Of a DNA stretch of 19,757 bases, positions 14,207 through 19,757 are shown piece by piece. Each line of letters starts with the position of its first letter. Positions within the stretch are counted from its first letter, which is position 1. The position numbers and the translations under genes are program-made. Location of the stretch: NCBI GenBank assembly GCA_035512595.1, contig DATKDU010000533.1, forward strand, positions 1-19,757, given 5' to 3'. A model generated the notes under the pieces. It was not told the origin of the DNA. It saw nothing but the letters and a program-made list of their open reading frames with translations, and ran no database searches. Source of the DNA: DATKDU01 sp035512595 (GTDB taxonomy: Bacteria > Planctomycetota > Planctomycetia > Pirellulales > Pirellulaceae).

Positions 14207-15709
14207 CTACCCCGCTTCGGCCGTCGCTTCCTTTTCCATCGTGCCGTTGACGTCGAGCGCGAAACACTGGTTCCGCCCGCGATCGACGGCCACTTGCAGT
14301 GCGTTCCGCGCCCTTTGCAACAGCCGCCGCATGTCGTCTCCCGGCACCGCCTCCACCACGCCGATCGTCGCCGTCATCGACGCGATCCCGGCCCGCCGCG
14401 GCAATCGGCAGGCGGCCATCTGCTGCCGCAGCCGCGAGCCGACCTGGACGCCGCCGCCGATGCGGCAGCCGGGAAGCAGCAAGGCAAGGGTATCGCTGGC
14501 CAGCCGCGAGACGTGGTCCATGTCGCGCATGTTGGCGTTGATGACCTGGGCCGCCACGCGGAGCACCACGCCGGCCGATTCATCGCCGTGCGATTCGAGA
14601 ATCTGCGGCAGCCTGTCCACTTGCACCAGGAGCAGCGCCAGCGGACTGCCGTCGCGGCGGAAGTGGGCCATGCGGCGGATCAGATCGTCGAGAAATGCCG
14701 ACCGCGGTGCGACGAGCGCATTGGCCTCGTGATACGGCGAGTCGGGGGAGTTGTCGGTGTCGCACTGCCACTCGTCGCCGAGGAGTGCCGAGACGTCGTC
14801 GGGGGGGCCGGTCTGGATTTTGCGTGGCGCGTCGAGCTTGAGGAGATGATTGCTCGCGCCGTCGTTCCAGTGGATGCAGTTGCGGCCTGCTTTTTTGGAA
14901 ACGTACAGCGCTTCATCGACGCGCTGAATGAGGGCCTGCTCGTCTTCGCCGGACTGAAACTCCGCCAGGCCGGAGCTGACCGACACGTGCAGCTCCTTTC
15001 CCTCGAAGCGGATCGCCGTGGTCGCTACGGCCACGCGAATCCGCTCCGCCGTGTGCCGCACCGCCATCAGCGGCGCTCCGCGGAAGATGACCGCGAACTC
15101 CTCGCCGCCGTAGCGGGCCACCAGCTCCGTCTCCGTCGTGCAGTGCCGCAGCACGCGGGCCACTTGCCGCAGCACTTCGTCCCCCGCCTGGTGACCGTGG
15201 GCGTCGTTGAACTTCTTGAAGTGATCGACGTCGAGCAGGAGCAGCGACGCCGGCCTGCCCTCGCGGGTCAGCTCGCCGGCACACTGCGTCACCTCCTGGT
15301 CGAAAGCCCGGCGGTTGGCGACTTGCGTCAGCGCGTCGGTGCGGGCCTCCACCGTTTGCGACTCGATCTGCCGCGCCTGGGCGTGCAGCCGCTCCTCCGC
15401 CGAATCGAGCTGCACACGCATCGTGCGGTTGGCCTCGATCAACTTGCTGACCGACGCCAGCACCGCCTCCTCGCGCTTCCCTTCCGGAGCACGCAGCGCG
15501 GTGCTGATCTCCTCCACCCGCGTGGTGTACTCGTCCACGTCGGCCGCCACGCGATTGGCCAGCGACCGCAGCCGCTGCAAGGATTGCCGCGTGATCTGAT
15601 CCTGCTGGTCCCGTTGCCGGGCCATCGTCTGCTGCACCAGCCACCACGTCGCGCCGGCGCTGGCCGCCGCGATCAGCAAGGTGATCAAAATGTACAGCAC
15701 CAGGCCCAT
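14207..15709 (-). CDS. Membrane-anchored tandem GGDEF protein (diguanylate cyclase, second domain degenerate)
   Basis: A 500-residue protein. Residues 3-27 are a single membrane segment; 30-120 is a helical, coiled-coil-like linker. The first GGDEF domain (about 122-280) has DALTQVANRRAF, LLLDVDHFKKFNDAHGHQAGD (metal and GTP contacts) and an intact GGEEF at 201-205, so diguanylate cyclase activity (2 GTP to c-di-GMP) is expected. The inhibitory RxxD site before it is missing (TETE instead). A second domain (about 335-485) keeps the fold (LLLVQVDRLPQI, ATIGVVEA) but has ASDTL at 404-408 in place of GGDEF, so it is probably regulatory. The start ATG 15707-15709 places the membrane helix at the N-terminus; upstream frame is not hydrophobic and looks non-coding. 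It is divergent from the outer-membrane protein gene. Confidence 0.9.
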   Translation of the reverse strand: MGLVLYILITLLIAAASAGATWWLVQQTMARQRDQQDQITRQSLQRLRSLANRVAADVDEYTTRVEEISTALRAPEGKREEAVLASVSKLIEANRTMRVQLDSAEERLHAQARQIESQTVEARTDALTQVANRRAFDQEVTQCAGELTREGRPASLLLLDVDHFKKFNDAHGHQAGDEVLRQVARVLRHCTTETELVARYGGEEFAVIFRGAPLMAVRHTAERIRVAVATTAIRFEGKELHVSVSSGLAEFQSGEDEQALIQRVDEALYVSKKAGRNCIHWNDGASNHLLKLDAPRKIQTGPPDDVSALLGDEWQCDTDNSPDSPYHEANALVAPRSAFLDDLIRRMAHFRRDGSPLALLLVQVDRLPQILESHGDESAGVVLRVAAQVINANMRDMDHVSRLASDTLALLLPGCRIGGGVQVGSRLRQQMAACRLPRRAGIASMTATIGVVEAVPGDDMRRLLQRARNALQVAVDRGRNQCFALDVNGTMEKEATAEAG

Positions 15710-15960
15710 GGCAGACTTTCGGCAACCTGTCCGCACGTGCGGGCGCGGCCTCTCCGTCCCGGCACCGCGCAGACCATCATCCCCATAGGGGAAATAGGTT
15801 ACGGGCGACAATTCGTCAAATGCCGGCATTGCCGCCCCTGCGGAACGTGCGCGGGATAGCGATTGTGCTGAATCGCCGCCGAGCTAGCAAAAGCAGCCAA
15901 CTGGTCTGGCCGGCGCGGCTCCCATCCAGTACCGTCCGCCGCTCTCCTCCAAATACTTGC

Positions 15961-16980
15961 ATGGCTTGTCATTCGACGCGACGACCCAGCCCGCGGACCG
16001 TAGCCGAAGCCGCCAGATTTCGGGCCGGCGTTTCGCGGCATTCGCCCGCACTCTGGCGAGTTCGGCTACTCCTGGTGGCGGCGGCCGTCTTCCTGCCGCT
16101 CATCCTGTGGTCTGCCGCCGCCGGCCAGGAGTTCCTCTCCTTCGGCGAGATGAGCCGCCTGCCCACCGACGGGGAAGTGGAGGAAGTGCTCACTCCGCCG
16201 CCCAGTGCCGCTCCCCCTTCGCCGTCGGACGCCGCCCCGCCGAGCGACCCGGCCGCTGCCGCTGCCCCGGCGGAGGAATTGATCGTCATTCCTCCCGAGG
16301 CGTGGGAGTTCTGGGCCCCCGGCTACTGGGATCCGTGGGATGGGAGCGTCGAGCTGGGCCTCAGCGGCACCGAGGGAAACTCGCAGACCTTCAACGTCCG
16401 CGCCGGGCTCAAGGCCAGGCACAAGACCGAGTTCCTCGTCCGCACGCTCGAAATCACCAGCATCCAGAAATCGGCCGCCGGCATTACCACGGCCAACACG
16501 GCCCTGGTCGATGGCCGCCTGGAATTGCCGATGCCGGGGAACCGCTGGAACTACTACGTTCACGGCCTGGCGGAATACGACCAGTTCAAGGCTTTCGACT
16601 ACCGCGTGTCGGCCGACACGGGCGTGGGGTACGAGTTCATTCAGACCGAGCGGACGACGCTGCTGGGGCGGGCCGGTCTGTCGGCATCGCAGGAAATCGG
16701 CGGCCCCGACGACGACGTGAAGCCCGAATTGGCCTTCGGCGGCGAATTCAAGCACCAGTTCAATAGCACGCACTCGATCAGCGGCAAGGTCGATTACTTT
16801 CCCAACGTCACCGACTTTTCGGACTTCCGCCTCAACAGCCAGGCGGGGTGGGAGATGGCGCTCTCCAAGGTGTGGGGCCTGAGCCTGAAGCTCTCGGTCA
16901 TCGACCGCTACGACAGCACGCCGCAAGGGGCCAGGCCAAACGACCTGGATTACAGCACGCTGCTGATCTGGGTGTTTTAG
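15961..16980 (+). CDS. DUF481-type outer-membrane beta-barrel protein (YdiY-like)
   Basis: A 339-residue protein from ATG 15961; in-frame upstream sequence (to 15820) is not protein-like. A basic leader (1-35) precedes a hydrophobic segment (36-53) and AAAGQEF, a likely cleavage site. Residues 79-104 are a Pro/Ala/Ser linker. From about 127 there are alternating strands: VELGLSGTEGNSQTFNVRAG, then TEFLVRTLEIT, NYYVHGLAEYDQFK, VSADTGVGYEFI, HSISGKVDYFPNV, ending DYSTLLIWVF with a terminal aromatic typical of outer-membrane barrels. This matches DUF481 proteins (salt-induced outer-membrane type in enterobacteria). Function beyond the envelope location is unknown. No ribosome-binding site is clear. 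A REP-like hairpin follows the stop by 11 bases. Confidence 0.84.
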   Translation: MACHSTRRPSPRTVAEAARFRAGVSRHSPALWRVRLLLVAAAVFLPLILWSAAAGQEFLSFGEMSRLPTDGEVEEVLTPPPSAAPPSPSDAAPPSDPAAAAAPAEELIVIPPEAWEFWAPGYWDPWDGSVELGLSGTEGNSQTFNVRAGLKARHKTEFLVRTLEITSIQKSAAGITTANTALVDGRLELPMPGNRWNYYVHGLAEYDQFKAFDYRVSADTGVGYEFIQTERTTLLGRAGLSASQEIGGPDDDVKPELAFGGEFKHQFNSTHSISGKVDYFPNVTDFSDFRLNSQAGWEMALSKVWGLSLKLSVIDRYDSTPQGARPNDLDYSTLLIWVF

Positions 16981-16991
16981 CTTCGCGGGTC

Positions 16992-17015
16992 GTAGGACAG
17001 GTTTCCAACCTGTCC
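16992..17015. repeat. Single GTAG-hairpin (REP-like), likely terminator
   Basis: GTAG (16992-16995) leads into the perfect hairpin GGACAGGTT-TCC-AACCTGTCC (16995-17015). No partner hairpin was found downstream, so this is half of the paired form. The stem is identical to that of the copy at 12736-12756 inside the sulfatase gene. It lies just after the DUF481 stop. The rest of the gap up to 17272 shows no clear feature. Confidence 0.8.
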
Positions 17016-17272
17016 GGGATTCGGTCCTTATCCCCCCGACTGGGTCTGCACAAAAAAGTTGGCCGTTGAATCCGTCCTAATCAAGTAACAGTCATCCGAA
17101 TCCTTGCAGACATCGCGGACCGCCGGCGAGAACCCATCTCGGAGGAACGGAGGCGTCATTTTGACAAGACGTAGCCCCGCGAGCCAACGGTCTGTCCGCA
17201 AAAGCGGGTGCCTAGAACGATAGAATGGAATAGGCAGGGTCCAGTTGACGCCTCCCATCTTGGAGCTCACTC

Positions 17273-17935
17273 ATGCCAGCAAGAATCACGATAAGCGTGT
17301 GCCTGATTGGCCTGCTCGTGATGGGCTTGGACGCGGGCCAGGAAGAGGCACCAACCGTTGAGCTAAAGTCGGTTGAGCTGACGGCGCTTAAGAATGCCGA
17401 GAAGGACCGCTTCCTGGCGGCACATAACGCCGCCCGGAAAGCTGTGGGGGTCGATCCGCTTGCCTGGTCGGACGAGCTTGGGCAGGTGGCCCTTGATTGG
17501 CTCAACGAGCAGAAGGATCCATTGATCGAAAAGGCAAAGGAAGGCTGGAAGGAGCGCCGGATCGTCCTGCCTGACCATCGCACGGACGACCAATACGGCG
17601 AGAACATCGCCGGGTGGGCCGGCAGCAAGGCCGCCGGCGCGGAGCGGGCGGTGACCTGGTGGCTGGCGGAAAAGGGGGCCTTCGACAAGCTCAATGCCGA
17701 TGGTTCGTACCAGTTCGGCGACGAGAAAGGGAAGACGGAAATCGATGCCGCAGAGAAGGAAAGACCGATTGTCGTCGGCCACTACACACAAATCGTCTGG
17801 AAGGGGACGACCCATTTGGGTGCAGCCAAACTGACCTTCCAGTTGGAGGATGACCAGGGCACCGTGCGCACCTACGTGGTGATCGTCTGCAACTACGACC
17901 CCGCGGGCAATATCCGCGGTGAAAAACCGTTCTGA
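17273..17935 (+). CDS. Secreted CAP/SCP-domain protein
   Basis: A 220-residue protein. ATG 17273 has GGAG (17262-17265) 7 bases upstream. Residues 1-22 are a signal peptide. The CAP (CRISP/antigen 5/PR-1) signatures are present in order: AAHNAARKAVGVDPLAWSDE (H51), YGENIAG (E110), GHYTQIVWKGTTHLGAA (H170, H181) and IVCNYDPAGN with EKPF at the end. The His/Glu set that forms the CAP cavity site is thus complete. Length is normal for a bacterial single-domain CAP protein. Bacterial members act in the periplasm or outside; biochemical roles are mostly unknown, with sterol, lipid or peptide binding and proteolysis proposed for eukaryotic relatives. It appears to be monocistronic, with a repeat at 17954-18013 after it. 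Confidence 0.92.
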   Translation: MPARITISVCLIGLLVMGLDAGQEEAPTVELKSVELTALKNAEKDRFLAAHNAARKAVGVDPLAWSDELGQVALDWLNEQKDPLIEKAKEGWKERRIVLPDHRTDDQYGENIAGWAGSKAAGAERAVTWWLAEKGAFDKLNADGSYQFGDEKGKTEIDAAEKERPIVVGHYTQIVWKGTTHLGAAKLTFQLEDDQGTVRTYVVIVCNYDPAGNIRGEKPF

Positions 17936-17953
17936 TCGTTGGGCGACCCCTTT

Positions 17954-18013
17954 CCCAGGGTAGCTCCGCTGCGCTCCGCAACCATGGGCTGAAGGACGTA
18001 ACGCCTTCGGCGT
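17954..18013. repeat. Composite palindromic repeat after the CAP gene
   Basis: CCCAGGGT (17954-17961) pairs with ACCATGGG (17981-17988) with one mismatch, around a duplicated GCTCCGC (17963-17969, 17973-17979). It is followed by a hairpin ACGCC-TTC-GGCGT (18001-18013). The composite resembles the dispersed repeats of planctomycete intergenic regions and may terminate the CAP gene transcript. Confidence 0.55.
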
Positions 18014-18090
18014 AAGGCAGATTGCTACAATTGGTCTGGCGGCGAGGCTCTTGGGCGTCAGGCTCTCACAGCGGGTTCATCCGGGTCCCT

Positions 18091-19587
18091 ATGCAACCAA
18101 CGGTTAAGGACGACCTCGCTCCTGCCCCACGGGAGGCGATCGAGCAGCGGACCCAGGCCATCGGCCGGCATTTGTTCGCCAACCTGCGGGAGAGCAAGCC
18201 CGCCATCTGGCAGCGGCGGTGGTGGGACGACCGGATCATGGCCTGGTCCATGCGGGACGAGCCCCTCAAGGTGCAACTCTTCCGATTCGTCGATGTGCTG
18301 CCGATGCTGCGTTCTTCAGAGGCGGTGACCGAGGGGCTGTATGAGTATCTGGAGACGGTTCGCGACCGGCTGCCGGCCCCGCTGCGGGTCGCCTTGGGGG
18401 TGGCTCGCCGCGTCCCCTTCACCCGCGCCGCGGTGGCCCGCGCGGCCCGGTTGAGTGCCGCCGATTTTGCCCGCCGCTTCATCGCGGGTGAAAAGACAGG
18501 GCAAGTGGTCTCGGCCGCCCGCCATCAGTGGGACCTGCGGCGCGGCTTCACGCTCGACATTCTCGGGGAGGCGGTGATCAGCGAGAAGGAAGCGGACGAG
18601 CATTTTCGCGCCTATTTGGAATTGCTGGAAGCGGTGGCGCCGCAAGTGGCGCGGTGGCCCGCCGATCCGCTGCTGGATGCTGATGACCGCGGACCAATCC
18701 CGCGGGTCAACCTGTCGATCAAGCTGTCGGCACTCGACAGCCAATTCGACGCCATCGATCCGGCCGGGACGCTGGAGCGGGTCGGCGGCCGATTGCGGGA
18801 GCTTTTGCGGACGGCGCGGCGGCTGGGGGCGTTCATCAACGTCGATATGGAGTCTTACGAGAAGAAGGCGATCACGCTCTACATCTTCCGCACGATCCTG
18901 TCGGAGCCGGAGTTCCAGGGCGAAGCCAACGTCGGCATCGTCATCCAGTGTTACCTGCGCGACTCAGGCGACGACCTCGTCGCCCTGCGCGACTGGGCCA
19001 TGAAGCGCGGCACGAGCGTGTGGGTGCGGCTGGTGAAAGGGGCCTACTGGGATTTCGAGACCATTCGCGCCAAGGCCAACGGCTGGCCGATCCCCGTCTA
19101 TCAGAAAAAGTGGGAGTCGGACGCCAACTTCGAGCGGCAAACGCGGTTCGTCATGCAAAACGCCCAGTGGCTGCGGCCCGCACTCGGCTCGCACAACGTC
19201 CGCTCGCTGGCCCACGGCATTGCCGTCGCCGAGCATCTGGGAATTCCAAAAAACGGCTTTGAGCTGCAAATGCTCTACGGCATGGCGGACCCCCAGAAGC
19301 AGGCGCTGGTCGATCTGGGGCACCGGCTGCGGATTTATATGCCCTACGGCGATTTGATCCCCGGCATGGCATACCTCGTGCGGCGGCTCTTGGAAAACAC
19401 GTCGAACGATTCGTTTCTGCGAGCCGGGTTCATGGAGGAAGTGCCGGCGGAGGAGTTGCTCAGAAACCCGGTGGAATCAGCTCCCGCTAGTGGAGTGCGG
19501 AATGCGGAGTGCGGAGTGGCCGCGATTCCGCAATCCGCAATCCGCAATCCGCATTGGAGCAGGGCACAATTCAGGAGTCTCGCATGA
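18091..19587 (+). CDS. Proline dehydrogenase (stand-alone, PutA-type PRODH domain)
   Basis: A 498-residue FAD-dependent proline dehydrogenase that oxidises L-proline to 1-pyrroline-5-carboxylate. The barrel carries KLSALDSQFD (K211), NVDMESYEKK (D252), IQCYLRDSGDD, VRLVKGAYWD, SHNVRS and PYGDLIPGMAYLVRRLLEN (R431-R432). The K to D spacing (41 residues) equals that of E. coli PutA K329/D370. The N-terminal part (about 10-170) matches the helical region before the barrel in PutA. ATG 18091 is chosen since the longer frame from TTG 18022 starts beside a repeat. Residues 468-498 are encoded by a heptamer inverted repeat and its flank, an acquired tail. Its stop overlaps the next start as ATGA, so translation of the two proline enzymes is coupled. 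Confidence 0.93.
   Translation: MQPTVKDDLAPAPREAIEQRTQAIGRHLFANLRESKPAIWQRRWWDDRIMAWSMRDEPLKVQLFRFVDVLPMLRSSEAVTEGLYEYLETVRDRLPAPLRVALGVARRVPFTRAAVARAARLSAADFARRFIAGEKTGQVVSAARHQWDLRRGFTLDILGEAVISEKEADEHFRAYLELLEAVAPQVARWPADPLLDADDRGPIPRVNLSIKLSALDSQFDAIDPAGTLERVGGRLRELLRTARRLGAFINVDMESYEKKAITLYIFRTILSEPEFQGEANVGIVIQCYLRDSGDDLVALRDWAMKRGTSVWVRLVKGAYWDFETIRAKANGWPIPVYQKKWESDANFERQTRFVMQNAQWLRPALGSHNVRSLAHGIAVAEHLGIPKNGFELQMLYGMADPQKQALVDLGHRLRIYMPYGDLIPGMAYLVRRLLENTSNDSFLRAGFMEEVPAEELLRNPVESAPASGVRNAECGVAAIPQSAIRNPHWSRAQFRSLA
19492..19552. repeat. Heptamer inverted repeat encoding the proline dehydrogenase C-terminus
   Basis: The left arm has four seven-base units (GGAGTGC, GGAATGC, GGAGTGC, GGAGTGG at 19492-19519); the right arm has four complementary units (ATTCCGC, then AATCCGC three times at 19525-19552). 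The centre is five bases. It could form a near-complete hairpin. It stays in frame and encodes GVRNAECGV ... IPQSAIRNP. The ribosome-binding site of the next gene (AGGAG, 19573-19577) lies just beyond it. Confidence 0.88.
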
Positions 19588-19757
19588 ACACCAAGCCCTT
19601 CATCCCGAACTTCTTTAACCAGCCGCCGGTCGATTTCGCCCTCGACGACAACCGGCAGGCGATGCAGGAAGCGCTCACGGCGGTGAAGGCCCAGTTGGGG
19701 CGCGACTGCCCGCTGGTGATCGACGGGCAATCGATCGAGACGGCCGAGAAACGCCAG
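19584..19757 (+). CDS. 1-pyrroline-5-carboxylate dehydrogenase, N-terminus only (cut by window edge)
   Basis: The first 58 codons, MNTKPFIPNFFNQPPVDFAL onward to CPLVIDGQSIETAEKRQ, are open to the window end. The N-terminal pattern NxPPxDF followed by PLVIDGQxxxT is that of group I delta-1-pyrroline-5-carboxylate dehydrogenases, which oxidise glutamate semialdehyde to glutamate with NAD+. AGGAG (19573-19577) is 6 bases upstream, and ATG 19584 overlaps the proline dehydrogenase TGA. The placement directly after proline dehydrogenase supports the call; the catalytic Cys and Glu lie outside the window. Confidence 0.85.
   Translation, partial: MNTKPFIPNFFNQPPVDFALDDNRQAMQEALTAVKAQLGRDCPLVIDGQSIETAEKRQ

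Noticed and set aside
14118..14732. Plus-strand frame starting with a long poly-leucine/isoleucine stretch that mimics a membrane helix
   Set aside because: The hydrophobic run is the translation of the hexamer repeat (CTCTTG/CTTAAT units); the rest is antisense to the GGDEF gene.
14186..15859. 557-codon open frame on the plus strand opposite the GGDEF gene
   Set aside because: Arg/His/Ala-rich composition, no domain, and full overlap with a well-supported diguanylate cyclase gene.
1..19757. Search for CRISPR arrays, tRNA or rRNA genes, phage genes, toxin-antitoxin pairs or defence systems
   Set aside because: None was seen. The MazG-type protein is a stand-alone housekeeping-type enzyme here, with no MazF-like or defence partner beside it.

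Overview
The window reads as chromosomal DNA of a planctomycete, most likely of the Pirellulales type. This is inferred from high G+C, two secreted formylglycine sulfatases, many secreted proteins of unknown role, a split proline-catabolism pair, and many short palindromic repeats that also sit inside genes. No rRNA, tRNA, CRISPR array, phage gene or intact transposase was seen. Thirteen complete genes and two edge-truncated genes are supported.

Layout. 1-1360 holds the 3' part of an SMP-30/gluconolactonase-type protein and a small cupin protein. 1447-3868 is an overlapping pair: a CrtI-like FAD oxidoreductase and a membrane di-iron desaturase/hydroxylase, probably lipid or carotenoid modification. 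3930-5555 (minus) is a sulfatase, convergent with the pair. A divergent region with small repeats (5556-5906) precedes a plus-strand run: a secreted alpha/beta hydrolase-cupin fusion (5907-7592), a small secreted protein of unknown function (7633-8145), a DHDPS/NAL-family aldolase (8173-9249) and a MazG-type nucleotide pyrophosphohydrolase (9361-9735).

9906-15709 is a minus-strand block: a large membrane protein of unknown function, a second sulfatase with an extra C-terminal domain, and a membrane-anchored tandem GGDEF protein. The plus strand resumes with a DUF481-type outer-membrane protein (15961-16980), a secreted CAP/SCP-domain protein (17273-17935), proline dehydrogenase (18091-19587) and the start of its partner 1-pyrroline-5-carboxylate dehydrogenase (19584 to the edge), coupled by an ATGA overlap.

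The most striking feature is a set of small elements built as GTAG - hairpin - spacer - hairpin - CTAC, or half of that. This is the architecture of inverted REP pairs (BIME/REPIN) moved by IS200/IS605-like REP transposases. Stem sequences differ between copies but the GTAG foot recurs. Copies lie between genes and also, read through in frame, inside the aldolase gene (8551-8601) and twice inside the second sulfatase (12710-12759, 13354-13438). Other dispersed-type repeats are a hexamer-based hairpin (14026-14173), an 88-base palindrome before the MazG gene (9265-9352), a heptamer inverted repeat that encodes the C-terminus of proline dehydrogenase (19492-19552) and a palindrome at 17954-18013.
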